From the NCBI RefSeq assembly GCF_009905375.1, contig NC_133647.1, positions 49,968,506 to 50,032,505 of the forward strand: a stretch of DNA of 64,000 bases, given 5' to 3'. A model generated the notes under the pieces. That model was not told where the DNA came from and did not search any database. It worked only from the letters and a program-made list of their open reading frames with translations. Both the position numbers and the translations under genes were made by a program. Origin of the DNA: Apium graveolens (lineage: Eukaryota > Streptophyta > Magnoliopsida > Apiales > Apiaceae). How positions within the stretch are numbered: the first letter of the stretch is position 1; the number at the start of each line of letters is the position of its first letter. Shown in pieces: positions 24,227 through 37,113 of the stretch.

Positions 24227-26356
24227 GTGATTTTTCAACTCCTTGAATTTTTATTTATTCAAAAATTCATAACGACTTCACAAAAAGTTGGAACTGTTAA
24301 AATTCCACTATTTGATAAAGAAAATTACATCATGTGGAAGAAGAAGATGCTATTATTTTTACAAGTTGCAAATCCCAAATATCTGAACTTGTTAAAGAAG
24401 GGTCTAAAAACTCTGATGGTTATTGAACCAGAGGTGATAGTAGATGATGTTATGATTACCAAAGCTAGAACCTATCCAAAAGAGCCTGAAGATTTTACTC
24501 CTGCTGAGAAGGAAGAAGCCTCCTTGGATGGCAGCCTTCAATTAATATTAATTGATTCCCTTGATCCCTTGATGAACAGACATGTGATGAACTATAAAAA
24601 TTCCAAACACATGTGGGAAACTATTGAGGTGATTAATGAAGGCACAGAGGAAGTTAGGGAGAACAAGTTGGAGATCCTAACCTCTGAGTATGAATATTTT
24701 AAATCAAATCCAGGAGAAGGAATTACTGAAGTGTTTGAGAGGTTCAATGCGTTGATCAACAACCTGAACATAAATGGGAAATATTATTCAATCAGGGAGG
24801 TCAACAAAAAGTTCCTTTTAACACTGCCAACTCATCTTGAACATAGAATCACTGCCATTAGAGAAGCTAGAGATCTGAGTGAGATTTCTTTGGACAGGCT
24901 CTATGGAGTGTTAAAAACCTATGAGTTGGAGCAGATTCAACAGAAGGAAGTCTACGGGAAGGATAGAATGGTCAGCACCTCTACTGCACTTGTAGCTGAA
25001 GGTCAACAACAACATCAATCTCAACAATTGGAGAGAATGGTACAGTGTTCCAAGGCTGAGGAAAATTTGTTAGTAGCAGAATATGATCCTCCTACTACAA
25101 ATCAATCAAGTGATGATTTTTATTCCTTGGAAGAGCTGGAGCAATTGGAAGATGAGTCAATGGCCCAAATTGTCAAGAGATTCTCCCATGTCAGATTCAA
25201 GAGGAATCCCAAGCTTAAGTACAAGTCCAACTACAACAAATTCCAGAAAGGTGGATCTTCATCCTCTAACACCAGCAGTGGTGGATACAAAACAGGGATG
25301 GTTGATCGGAGCACCATCAGATGCTATAATTGCAATGAGTTGGGACACTTTGCCACAGAATGTAGGAAGCCAAAACAAGTAAGAAAGAACTCTGAAAGGG
25401 CTTATCTGGCAAAGGGAAGAAGCTGGGATGTTACTGACAGTGAAGATGAAGATGAAGGAAATCTTGCTCTTATGGCTATTGATGGAAAAGCTTCATCGTC
25501 AAGAATAGAGGTAAAACTTTCTGATGCTGAAATGGTTTATCATCTAAGAGGTAACTTAGATTGTGCACGTCGTGATAATGAACTGTTAAGTTTACAGATC
25601 ACAGACCTTGAGAAAGAGGTCAATGAATTAAGACTTGTGCACATTAATCAAGACAAATTAAAAGAACAAGTATCTTTTCTAGAGAATAGAGTTGACTGTT
25701 ATAGAAAACTCGAAACTATTCTCAAAGACAAGATCACCGGTCTTGAGACTAAGGTTAGAGCCTACTTCAATTCTTGTTTGAAGGCTAAAGAGTTCTACAG
25801 TAAGCAATCTGTTAATCAAACATCTGGAATAGGTTATGATTACAATGTTGCTATTGAAGAATTAGGCATAAACTCCCCTCCTCGTGTCTATGCTAAAGGG
25901 AGGGAAGTACCACATGTGCTTAAGGGTGTTGATGAACCCCTCTACAAACCATCAATTGTTGAACCATTTGATACGACCTCTTCTGTTATTCAAGAAGAAA
26001 TACGTGCTGAAGATCATGCTAATGAGAAGGTTGTTTCCAAGTCGAGTGTGTCGAAAGTTCCAGTCAAAGTTATAAAAGCAACTGAGACTAACTCAGACAC
26101 ATATGAGTTGGATAACAAAAATGCCATGTCTACCATGCATAAATTGCCTGCTGTTAATCACTCTCATAAAGCATGTGGTGTTTCTAATTGTATGTCTTAT
26201 GCTTTTAATATGATGTATGCTTATTTTAATGGTAAGCATGTTTCTAATGATAAGACTACTCCTCGTCAGCATGTGAATAACAAGAAGCATGATAGGTCTA
26301 AGACTGCTAGTCCTTCTAAGGCTAGAAAGGAGACATTTGTGCCTAAGCTTAAATAG
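24227..26356 (+). CDS. gag of element B (about 695-709 aa)
   Basis: Forms the copia capsid. The frame is open from 24227 (a GTG, not a likely start) to TAG at 26354-26356. The family-like N-terminus (TSQKVGTVKIPLFDKENY) begins at about 24272, directly after an ATA at 24269, so the original start may be lost; the first in-frame ATG is at 24332. Parts: UBN2-type gag core (YIMWKKKM..., about residues 35-230), an acidic linker, one CCHC zinc knuckle (CYNCNELGHFATEC, near 25323), a coiled-coil region (about 440-520), and a basic tail. Copia gag is usually shorter and fused to pol; here the protein extends well past the zinc knuckle and ends at the stop. No internal stop or frameshift. Confidence 0.88.
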   Translation: MIFQLLEFLFIQKFITTSQKVGTVKIPLFDKENYIMWKKKMLLFLQVANPKYLNLLKKGLKTLMVIEPEVIVDDVMITKARTYPKEPEDFTPAEKEEASLDGSLQLILIDSLDPLMNRHVMNYKNSKHMWETIEVINEGTEEVRENKLEILTSEYEYFKSNPGEGITEVFERFNALINNLNINGKYYSIREVNKKFLLTLPTHLEHRITAIREARDLSEISLDRLYGVLKTYELEQIQQKEVYGKDRMVSTSTALVAEGQQQHQSQQLERMVQCSKAEENLLVAEYDPPTTNQSSDDFYSLEELEQLEDESMAQIVKRFSHVRFKRNPKLKYKSNYNKFQKGGSSSSNTSSGGYKTGMVDRSTIRCYNCNELGHFATECRKPKQVRKNSERAYLAKGRSWDVTDSEDEDEGNLALMAIDGKASSSRIEVKLSDAEMVYHLRGNLDCARRDNELLSLQITDLEKEVNELRLVHINQDKLKEQVSFLENRVDCYRKLETILKDKITGLETKVRAYFNSCLKAKEFYSKQSVNQTSGIGYDYNVAIEELGINSPPRVYAKGREVPHVLKGVDEPLYKPSIVEPFDTTSSVIQEEIRAEDHANEKVVSKSSVSKVPVKVIKATETNSDTYELDNKNAMSTMHKLPAVNHSHKACGVSNCMSYAFNMMYAYFNGKHVSNDKTTPRQHVNNKKHDRSKTASPSKARKETFVPKLK

Positions 26357-26756
26357 AAATTTGTTAAGGCTGTTTACAAGGTCAAATGTTCAGTCATTGA
26401 GGATGTTGAGACCATTAAAATTAAAAATGTTGTTTTGCATGACAAAGGACAATTCTACAAGTATGTCGGGCCCAACCAAGTTTGGGTTCCGAAGAAGGTC
26501 TAATCCATTTGTAGTGCAGGGCATTAAACAGGTGTAACCGGTAGTGTGGATTCTTGATAGTGGATCATCAAGATATATGACCGGAGATAGAGCCCTGCTA
26601 TCAAATGTGGTTGAGAAAGCTGGCCCCATGGTTACCTTTGGAGATAACAGCAAAGGTTTATCTGAGGGATATGGCTGTTTGCAAGCTGGATATGTTATCA
26701 GTGAAATTTTGTATATTGTGCTAGGTTATTATCAGGAAGCAGTATCTAACATATAG
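26357..26756 (+). pseudogene. Protease remnant of element B
   Basis: After the gag stop the same frame continues for about 48 codons (KFVKAVYKVKCS... to VPKKV). Another frame then gives WILDSGSSRYMTGD (26544 on), the copia aspartic-protease motif, and stops at 26756. Normal continuation into the zinc-binding domain and integrase core is absent. Confidence 0.75.
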
Positions 26757-28851
26757 CACCAGTAACGAGACTTGAGAATATTACGACATATCAGCCACCT
26801 GCTGCATATTACACTTGGAATTGGACTCTAGTAAGATGTGTATAAGTGTACTCCTGGTTGGTGAGTTAAAAGAGGAAGTCAGTGCACCACAGTTCATGGA
26901 CTTTGTAGCTGCAGATCTCTTCTTCACAGTCTCACTTGAGGTTGGTATGAACTAGTGTACTACTCAAGCAATCTTCAAGGACATGGTATGGCACTCTAAC
27001 AGAAGTTATAATTTTATATGAACTAGTAGAGTCGTCATATTTATAACTCTCTTATCACTAGGCACAATCATATTGTTTTATATGTGCAGTGATATATTGA
27101 TAATGCTATCATTGAACTCAAACTTCTTTATACATTAGTGATTTCTTATGTCATGTAAAATCTTTTGAAATCACTATTGTAAATCATTTTCTCTCTATTA
27201 CCATATGTTCTGTGATACAGGTTCAGTCTCCAATGACTTTCTTTTATTGACAGTCATGAGGTTGAAAACCCACAACATCTATCCCAGACTGTAAAAGACA
27301 AACACAGAAACAGAACCAACCAACATTCTCTTACCACTAAATGTAGTATGAATGAGCGTGAGGGAGATAGTGCCTTAGTGCACCACATAAGGAAGGTTCT
27401 GTAGTCAACCCAGTAGCTCTGTCTCCTACATAGATGAGTAGTATTTAAACCGAGACAACTGCTAGCCCCCATACATCTTCTCAAAAAGATGTAATGGCTG
27501 AAAAGGCACAAAAACAGTTACTAGATTCATTCTCTCAACAGGGTGCATCTATTGAATTTTTCCTGTTGGCCAAGGCATCCGATATAGTGTCACCACTTCA
27601 AACATAAACAATTCTTGATGCACAAGGAGAGGTTACACACACAAAGGATGAGTTGACGGAAACAAGAGTTTCGACCATTTTAAGGTCAGATTTGATTGTT
27701 TAAGGTTCGTTAATGGACCAATTGCCTTTACAGGTGTTAGGAGAGGATACTGATCCAAAAGCCATATGTCAGTGGTCAGTGTCTACCTCCCCAGGCTTAA
27801 ATCCCCTGGATGCATCTGCGGATAGTGGATCTGACATAGGTGCAGATCGGCAACTTGTTGACAATGATTCAGATATTACCTGATGAGTCACAAGGAAATG
27901 TGTTCACAGACATTAGAAGGGAACCTTGATCTTTATGCTAAATTCTTTGGATCATTGTTTACCTTCCCAGAATTCAAATCTGGAACCCTAAAAGGGAAAC
28001 TAGCAACTTGTAGATTATGACTCAGATTCATCTGACGAGTTTAACAAGGATGGGGATTTGCGAACTCCCATTACACCACCTATGACCTCCTTAAGGATGG
28101 CTAAGGTGATTTTCCTTGCAGGTACAGCTGATTTTTGGAGCTATGAGAGGAGTGATACACTTGTGAGAATGAGTGTAAACACGAGTGGAGAGAAGAGTGA
28201 AACACATGTGAGGTACACTAAACAGAATCACAGACTCACAGTGAGGAAGAAAGAGAAACTTCTTGTTATTTCTTTTCCAACCAAGTGAAATATGAGAACT
28301 CCTTCAGACGACGGCATACATTCCTTCTTTAAGGGGGAGATAAAAGCTTAAGTAATAGTTTGGAGGATTCCTCAACTAAGGGGGAGAAATAGCAGGGAGG
28401 AAGAAAAAGATCCTACATGTACACTACACCACACCATTATTGTTTGTAACTACGGATCCTATTGTACGGGAGAGGTGGTAAACACAAGGTGATTTTCTAG
28501 TAAGGGAAGAAGTTGTTTTCAAAAGGGGAGTACCATTGGCTTTTATCTGCGGATCCTATTGTACGGGAGAGGTGGTAAACGAAGTTGATCTTCTTTAATC
28601 AGTTGATTCTCATAGGGGGAGAAGCAAGAGAGATATGGGCTTCTCAACAGGAAATGTGGTTGTACAAATGAAGATGAAACTACTTGAAGATATGTTCAGT
28701 CTAGAGGAACATCTACTTGGAATCTGGAAAATGTTAAATGTCTTCCAGAAACTTTTCTACTATTTACTTTGCATTTCTTTTTATATCTTTTTCTTATTTG
28801 TTAGTTGAGTTATCCTCTAGGTATTTGTGTGTTATTGTCTAACAAACAAAT
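26757..28851 (+). other. Non-coding interior of element B, including a decayed extra ORF
   Basis: No pol domain is found. At 27499-27600 the sequence resembles the extra ORF of copia F (19845-19925; shared words such as CTCTCAACAGGGTG), so this stretch descends from the post-pol region of a related element. Several 'GGGGGAGA' purine tracts follow at 28320-28620. Two 31-bp perfect direct repeats are at 28453-28483 and 28550-28580. Confidence 0.55.
28453..28580 (+). repeat. 31-bp direct repeat pair in B
   Basis: The copies at 28453-28483 and 28550-28580 both run CGGATCCTATTGTACGG...GGTGGTAAAC, are identical, and are offset by 97 bp. Confidence 0.85.
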
Positions 28852-28860
28852 AGGGGGAGA
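28852..28860 (+). other. Polypurine tract of element B
   Basis: AGGGGGAGA just before the 3' LTR start at 28862; this is the usual second-strand primer position. Confidence 0.85.
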
Positions 28861-28861
28861 T

Positions 28862-30192
28862 TGTAAGTCATATGTCATAGCCTATTTGTATATTCGAGGA
28901 TTCAACTCAACTCAAATAAGAATGTAATAAGTAAATAGTGGATCTACCGTCAAAAGAGATCTCATAAAGTAATATATGTCAAAGGATTCAGAAACAGGGT
29001 TCATCTACAGACTTGAGGAATTAATTCACTGGAAGAAGTTCAAGAAATTGATCTTGCCTCAGTGATATAAATCAAGAGTGTGGATTTAATCAAGTGACAG
29101 AGATCTCGTCAGAGTATCATTAATTATAAGGATTTAATTTGAAGAAAATCAAAGTATCAAAGTCAAGACATGAAGAAACGTCACGGAAGTTAGTCACTCA
29201 TGAACCAGACAGTACATCGAGTGTCAACGTTGAAGTGGTGGAATTGATTCATAATTCTCAGTGATTTTCAGAAGATATTCAAAAGATTGGTTGCTGCTCA
29301 GGGTTATTATTAATTCTCTATTAATTAATTAAGTCATATAATTTAATCAAGAAAATAAATTATATCTGTAAAGATTAATTTATTTGACTAATTAAATTAA
29401 TTGATTAATTAATTCAGAATTAATATTAAGGTTTTTCAGAATTTAAATCGGATTAAAATTCATTTAAATTCAGCAAGTCAAACTGATTGTACTAGTATGA
29501 CAATCGGTATGAAATCAATAGTCATACCGAAAGTCATGCTAGTACAAACAATTGTCTTGCCGAAAGTTACACTGGAAGAGAATTGTCTTGCTAGTTCAAT
29601 CAGATTGTCTTGCTAGTACAAACAATTGTCATACCGAAAGTCTCTCCAGTTCAACAGATTGTCTTGCTAGTACAACTGGATTGTCTCACCGATTGTCATT
29701 GCAGTTCATTCTATTCTGTTGTTTGATTAAAAGAAGCAGAAGCAGAACACAATCAATCATCCAGAACACAGAAGTCAAGAACAAAGCAGAAAAGAAAAAT
29801 AAGAAGAAATATTTCATCTTTTCATCTGCAAACTTCAAGATTAAATTTCTAGATTGTAAAGTTAAATCCAATCCACTAGAAATCTTTATCTTGCTCTTGT
29901 GTAACCATCTAGCGGATCAAAATCCCTAGAACTTAATCTCAAATCGCGTTTAGCATTTGGTTCTAATTATTGCAAAAATAGAAAAAGTTCATGTCGAATT
30001 TATTCTAAATTTTTGATAATTAATTTGAGATTAATTCCTTGTAATCGATACATTTGTTGTAACACCTTTCAAGTTTAATAATATTTTTATTTAACTTGAA
30101 TTTTGTTTCACATTTTTTATTCCGCATTTAATTCGATTATTTGGTACTGTTTGTATTCAACCCCCCTTCTACAAACATATTGGGACCTAACA
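28862..30192 (+). repeat. 3' LTR of element B
   Basis: Co-linear with 22844-24175. It ends CCTAACA, followed by the duplication ATAAT. Confidence 0.94.
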
Positions 30193-31944
30193 ATAATATA
30201 TTACACTCGAGAATATCGACTCTCGGTTTAGAAAAATGTTCACTTTCGGGTCCCCTATACTAAAGGTATACGCAACTACTGCTTATCTCTAGCATAGGTA
30301 TTATGCAACTTATAAGCATTTGAATTTAACAAGGAGATATCAAGATTACGAAATAGGCATGCATATATATCATATCAACATGCTCCAATATATCGCAAGA
30401 TTTTCTAATAACAATAATGCACTTATCACAAGATAATGCATATACACATATACATCACAACAACAGTATAACGGGTAGAAAACTATCCTGAGAGTACGGG
30501 GGTAGTCAGGGGTCTGAAATTGCTCTGGTAACCTACAATGTCATCAACGTACAAGGTTAACCTTCGGTCACCATGCGACTACTCAGTTCTTGACACATAG
30601 GAGCGCTAACGCTCGACTACTAGGTTTTTTACTAACGGCATCGATTACGCACCCTCGGCTCCACTATTTTTATTAAATTGAGAAATAATATTTTTAAGGA
30701 GACTCCAATGCGAGAATCTAATTTATTGTCCCGTAAAGGTTATCAAAACGTTTCGGGACCAACGAAGCCTTTTACGATTTCCGAAAACATTTTACAAGTT
30801 CGGCGTTTAGTAAAAGTATCGCCGCGAAATGCCGTTTACTAAACCTGTCGTTTCTCCTAAACCGTAAGTCTGTTTTAGGCGAACCACATATCAAAATGAA
30901 TTTTACAAAATGCTCTATCTAGTCATGGTGTGGGTTGGGTCTGGACAGTGAGGCTTGCGTGCCTACTGTCTAGTGCAAGTTCGATTTAAAAGAAATCGGG
31001 CATTACGACGGCTACGTTTATATCAACCAAGGATCAACCAATCAAGACCTTGTACTATAATACTTAACCAAGTCAAAACTCTTTCATAACCAAACCATTT
31101 CAAACCACTCCTCCAATGTTTTCAACGAACAACAACAATAACCACTAAAAACCAACCATTAACTAACTATACATACATAATCAAACTACTCATCACTTTT
31201 AACCACAAATCTTAAATAAAACTCAAAGTTAAGATCAAGATTCTAGAGTTTATACATTCCTTGGAGAGTGGGTAATGCTTAAAAAATCTTAGATGATCCT
31301 TAACTAGCCATATAATGATCAAAACCTCAAAACAAAATCAAGAACACGACATTAGTTCTTGAGTTAACTATTCATCTGAACTATAAAATGGGGGAGAGAA
31401 AGTGTTTGACTTGATTTGTGGTGATAAGGAATTGATGAGAAGATATTTGTTTGGTTATTGGTTGATTAATGTGAGTGGAAGTTGACATAAGCTTGTTTGG
31501 TCACCAATGAGCTCATCCTCCTTGCCACTTGCATTACTTAGTCGTTTAATTATTTTACGATTTGTTTATCGTTCGTTCTCGTTAATCGTTCGAGAAAACA
31601 TATCCGTGCTTTCATTGTCATGGGCTCTATAAATCCTTTTTAATATCCTTTATTCCTTCTTTAATCACCTTTTATAATCCTTGGGTTTAAATCCTTAATT
31701 CTTATTCCTTCCGCATAATTCCTTCAGTGTCTGGTGGATTCTCGAGAAAAATGAAAGTGTCCGGTTTCGAATTATGACGACTTTTACATACACTTATTCT
31801 CATTATAGAATACTAATACGAACTCAGAATTTCGATAAAAGGGCTCTTATATAGCGTGGTCTGATAATTTTCCTTAATCAGCATCATCAGCAAAAGGTAC
31901 TATTCATCAGGGTTTCAAAAATTCCAAAAATTGGGGTTATTATA

Positions 31945-34900
31945 GTCTCCCCTCCTTAAAAGAATTCCATCCTGGAATCAGATAGAAAATGAATAGGGAT
32001 ACTTTTCTAGCATCGCACTTTCTAACTAAAGTCAATTTTTCCCACATGGTGGTTCTACCACCAAACTATGACTAGTTTGATAACCATCTTCCTAAGCACT
32101 TGTTCCTTTTTGATTCATAACCCTCACTGGTTGCTCCACATAGGTTAAGTCTGGTCGGAGGTTTACGTGTTCATATTCCCCTATGTGTCTCACCTATGGA
32201 TCATTTTCCTTAACATTGATACTTGGAACTCATTGCGAACTTGTAGCAAGTTCGGGGCTAGGGCTAGTTCATTTGATAACTTCCCAATACGTCTTAATAT
32301 ATCCGAGAGTCCAACAAATTGTGGACTTAGCTTTCATTTATTTCCGAACCTCATCAATCATTTCCAAGGGAATATATTTAACAATACTAGGTTCCCTACT
32401 CCATACTCTTTGTCCTTTCGGGCCAAACCGACATACTTCTTATGTCCATCTTGGGCTAATACCGGCCGTCCTCTAATTAGATCTATTATATCCTTTGCCC
32501 TTTGGACCACTGCTGGTCCGAGCATCTTGCGCTCTAAAAATTCATCCTAACATAAGGGAGATCGACATTGTCTTCCCTCAAGGATCTCATAAGGGGACAT
32601 CTCGATACTGACATATGATCTATTGTCATAAGAAAACTCAATCCGCGTTAAGTGATCATTCCAAATTCTTTCAAGTCTATTGCATAGACTCTCATCATAG
32701 TTTCTAGCGTTATAGCTTTTGCTTCTCAATACCTACTCTTTTCTAGTTCGTAATCGATACTACCTTCCGTACCTAATATTATACTGGTTACACTTTTGCT
32801 CGTTAGTAATCTATAACCTTTTAATAATGGTGTCAACCTTAGTATCACGAATGTGTTAGATTCGGAATACCACCGCACTGATACTACTTCCTTTAGCTGC
32901 TTCCATCTTCGAAATCTTGATCCATCATATAGAAGTAAAAGATTTTATTGAGAGATCACTATGATCATGAACACTTGTTACATCGCACAGTTAGTAGAGA
33001 AGGTGGCCAACCTTTAGTACTCGACAAGTAATTAAACAATAGATGGTATCCTACTAGGCTTCTATCACATAGATAGATAGTCATTCAGCAATATCTCCTC
33101 TTCTAAAAGGCTTGTTCTTCTCAGCTTATACAAAATAAAAAGGAGAGAAAAGAACGAATTTAAGAGTATTATATATATAAAAAAAATACTGCCACAAAAT
33201 ATCTGGCTTGGAATCTACCTCTGAACTATAGAGGTTTATCACAGGAGAACAAAAAATATATATATGTATATATCTCAACATCAAGTATTATAGCATCGTA
33301 ATTCATGTTCCTGAATCTTTTACTATTCCGTCCATCATTCTATGGACCCATGCTCTTGCTCGAGCTTATAAACAATCACCGATGAAACTCCCTCGACAGC
33401 GAAAATCGAATCTGGGATTTCATTCTAGACATCATCGTAACTAGAATTTTATGCTTGCACTGCAACCTTCCTCGTATAGTAATACGGCTCTCTATTCATA
33501 ACAAGGAATAAATATTCAATAGGTAGATAATCGACTTAATTAGTCTATCAATGATAACTTATACATCACCATAACCTGATTAGTGGTACCCAATCTCAAC
33601 ATTTATTACAATACAACTTTCACGGTTGTAATCGGCTCATTATTCAAAGAATCGTTGATGCATTACTATAGTCCACCACGGACCTACTATAGTCATTCAT
33701 TTTCCATGAAATCTTAATATCTAATCATACAGAGTCCATACCTACCGTATCAAAAATCTTTTAAGGAGTTAACATAATCACTATTCATGATTCATGAAGA
33801 ACACTCCAGATCCTGACATACATTCATGACATGAAGCAGATAAAATTGCACAAGAGTTTCAATGAAAGCAACGATAGCAGGTTAATACCATTCTTAATCA
33901 TATCCCTTCAATAGAAGACTTAACTCAAAGGTTTGTTTAGTCCTTTTTGAAACATGGTCCTGACTTATTCTCAAGATAGGACCTTCTAAGATAGATAGCC
34001 CGCTCACGACGATTACATGAATGAAATCTTTACCAAACTAATACTACGGTTGAGTATTGCACAATCATCAGAAGGAATGTCAATCTTTCAAAACATAATA
34101 CAACCTTCACGGCTTTAACCATCATCACCGTATCCCTCTGGCACGAGCGCCTATAATTGCTCTCTTACACTTAGAGTGTCAGCCACCTCATTGGCCTTTC
34201 CTGATAGTAATAGTTGTTATAATCAATGTCTTTTGAATGATCTCCAACTAAATTTTCTACCTCATTTCAATCACTGCTTATGTGAAAATGCTTTTCTTAA
34301 GTCCTGGTGAGAAAAAAATCACCATTTTTCCATAAGTCATTGCCTTAGTCTTTAGATGTGAACATTGTCACGATTGACTCTCGATCATATTTAGGATGTC
34401 TCTTATCTTGGGCCCTTCTTATTTTCACCAATCTCGACCCTCATTGGATCGATCTATACTTTTTTATGGTTCAACACGTGCCCCACCTGGCATTATTATA
34501 ATTATGTCATATTTCCTTTATCAAAATTTCTATTCTTGAGAACTTTGAATATTACCTTTCTCCTTGTAACACCTCTAAGGTCATCCTTAAATCCTTTATC
34601 AGGTACACCCTAGGTACAGGGCATATCAAGATACCATTTACTAATACCAGAATCATTGTCTATATAGTTCTGAAAACTTTCTCCACTGATCTTTAAAGGT
34701 TGTTGTTGCCTTAGTCCTTCATTCCATACTACCCAAACTCATAATGTCCCTATTAAGGGTGAAATGGCAACCTTTATGCATTCCCCCATGGTTTATCTCA
34801 ATTCATTGAGGTTATATCCTTAATTACACCTTTAAAAAGGTACTTACATCCTTCCATGGATAAATCAAGTCATATATCCCTGATAAGGGTATCTTATTCA

Positions 34901-36250
34901 ATCATTTCCACCTCGATAGTCTATAAATTTCATAATAGCATCCTTATTAAAGTTGAGGTCAATCCATATGGCCTCCAAAAGATAAAAATGGTTATCCATT
35001 TTTTTTCTTTCCTGATTTGGTAATGATAGCATGGATGTTTTGGAAGATATTGGTCATGTTCAACATGAACTTTTTTTTACTAAATCCTCATTTACTTTTG
35101 TTGTTTATCTCAACAGTCATCTCAATGTTGAGATATCTTCTATACTTGGTGTCTCCCTTTTTGGCCATCAAGTCACAGGTCTTACATACACTTCATATTC
35201 TTGAAGGTCACTTCCTTCATCCCATTTTCCTAATTTTTATTATGATGTCTCCTCAGTCCATTCGTGTTTCCTTATTAATCCATCGGTCTATCTCAAAGTT
35301 TCATCGAATACTCTTAACTTAAAAGGGATAAAATATATGTATCTCTTATGCCTTCAACCATCAACTTTAACTCATGGTGAATCACCCTCATCCTGATGAT
35401 TACATACTTTTCTATTTCTATTGCTATGAGTCTTTAGGGTTTCCTCATACCCAACTCCCTTATCATTCCTTAAACTCTATTGCCTTTATATTCCTTTCCA
35501 CTTTAGTTTCTTTTTATTTTCCTTTCTATTACAATCATTTCATGAACCCACTAATCATTGACGTCAAACATCACGTCGTTCTGGGATTCGTGCCCTCAGG
35601 ACGAATCTTGCCAACTTTTACAACTTAGATTCATAATTCATCATACTCGTCCGCCTTTGTTCTAGCTCTAAAGCTTTGACACTATCTTTATAACCTTGGG
35701 AAGTACTTTCCCGAAAACAATTGACTGAACTTTGATCGGTTTATTATAACCTCTGGCCCCGTATCTTTCTTGGCCTTTCACCAATGGGTGCCTCTATCTT
35801 AGAAAGGTAAGTGACAAAACAGTCTTTTCCGCTTCATCAATCATTTAGAATCTTAATTGATACCTATATTTCCTTTATCCCGACTCTCATCTCGACCGAG
35901 TCAGCTTGTTCCTTGGAACTCTGAGAGCTTAGCGACTTAAAGGTCCTAAAAGAATTTCCCACCACACTGTTTCCTCAGGGTGGTGGTTGGGGATAAAAGT
36001 GTAAGTTTTGTTTAAGCAGGTCCATGAATTTCCCCATAGGAGTACCGTCCTGGTTCTCCCTATCTTGCTCGACTTCTGTTTTCTCAGTATGAAATGTTTC
36101 ATCCTTCTCCCATAATCGGGGTTATCTTATTCGTTGAAATCCTCATTTTCCACTTCATTATGTTCTGGGTTCCTTACATATTGATTGCGATATCCCTGAT
36201 TTTCACATTCAGGGTTTGCCCCAAATCTTATTCCTCGTGGGGGCATAATG
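31945..36250 (-). pseudogene. Decayed gag-pol of element D
   Basis: Minus strand. A gag N-terminus is recognisable at about 36245-35900, starting ATGCCCCCACGAGG, similar to the gag start of A and C. At the other end, integrase C-terminal sequence is visible at 32729-32547 (SPYEILEGRQCRSPL), followed by chromovirus sequence to about 31960, with the word pattern of C at 55200-55700. Between about 35600 and 33000 the protease, RT and RNase H are largely unrecognisable, with many stops. The PPT (AAGGAGGGGAGAC) is at about 31945-31960. Confidence 0.7.
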
Positions 36251-36657
36251 TTTGGAATTTTTTTTTTGAATCTCTTTATATTTGTCTTACATACTTTGCT
36301 TAAGTCTTTCCCTCGTACAGTTTTTACATGATCGTAAATTATGAATTCTCAAGTTCCATAAACTTCATGACATTCTTTAAAGGTTAAGAGTGCAATTAAC
36401 AATATGTGATCATCACGAGCAAACTGATATGAACTTAAAGGAGCGAATATATACATAATCATTTGTTCGAGGGTACAACAACTGAACACATGAAAGAGAC
36501 TTACATCATTTGATCTGATCGCTTTTATCCCAAAAGTACTACCAAAGATAATCATCTAGTCATTATAACTAACCATTCATAACTTAGGCTAATCCTCCAA
36601 AAGTGGTGCTACATGAAATCCATGTCTGATCGCTCTGACTCTGCACACTATTGTGGA

Positions 36658-37113
36658 TCAAGAAATGCGGGCACACACAACATCCCTAACCTGCTCCATT
36701 AAAGAGGTGATGAGGCCTAAGATAGTCGCAAGTAGAGCTGGATCAATCTGGCCCTCAAGATGGCCTCTAGCTGTAATTCGGGTGGTAGCCTCGATCATGT
36801 CTATGCTATAAGCTAATCCTGCCAGAAGTACCCCGCCTTCAATCCTTGGTGCAGTAAGTCGATCCAACAGATCACTTCTAATATTACGGGCCTCAGACAG
36901 GCCACCCAAAGTCATATGATAATCAGAAATAAGAGAAGCCTGAACGGCTGCATCTAGCAGTCCATGGGATGTAGGTGGTGCATACGCAGGAAATCCAAAT
37001 GGATAACCAAGCTCGGTATCAGGTGACAATGGTGCAGGAGATAAAGGTGGCATTTCCTCAGTAGGTGCTGGGCTCTGTACAGGGGAGGGAACAGGAATTG
37101 GTGGAACCTCATG
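36658..37113 (-). pseudogene. Extra ORF upstream of gag in D, C-terminal part (split by element C)
   Basis: An open frame of 131 codons (37053 to 36658) with SEARNIRSDLLDRL and a helical C-terminus lies before the gag of D. The N-terminal part is on the other side of element C at 59820-60230, where acidic residues dominate and a frameshift is present. The position between PBS and gag, and the acidic-then-helical layout, match the extra ORF of A and C, but sequence similarity is weak. Confidence 0.5.

Larger units (their letters stand above)
22844..30192 (+). mobile_element. Element B: non-autonomous Ty1/copia retrotransposon with open gag
   Basis: Flanked by ATAAT on both sides (22839-22843 and 30193-30197). 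LTRs are 22844-24175 (1332 bp) and 28862-30192 (1331 bp), starting TGTAAGTCATATG and ending CCTAACA (CCTAATA in the 5' copy). PBS is at 24178-24190 and PPT at 28852-28860. By eye the LTRs differ at about two dozen positions, so the insertion is fairly young. The interior has a 700-codon gag and a short protease piece but no integrase, reverse transcriptase or RNase H. It must therefore have been copied with enzymes from another element. Confidence 0.93.
21543..31944 (-). repeat. 3' LTR of element D, split by element B
   Basis: Two parts, 21543-22843 and 30193-31944, total about 3.05 kb without B. On the minus strand it starts TATAATAACCCC (TG changed to TA) and ends GGGGTGATACA. Compared with the 5' LTR (60398-63590) it lacks about 0.45 kb (the 61259-61705 part) and has a different central segment at about 30925-31380. 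Confidence 0.88.

Noticed and set aside
35017..36303. Plus-strand ORFs of 70-100 codons in the interior of D
   Set aside because: They are antisense shadows of decayed minus-strand gag-pol, recognisable from the minus-strand gag start near 36245.
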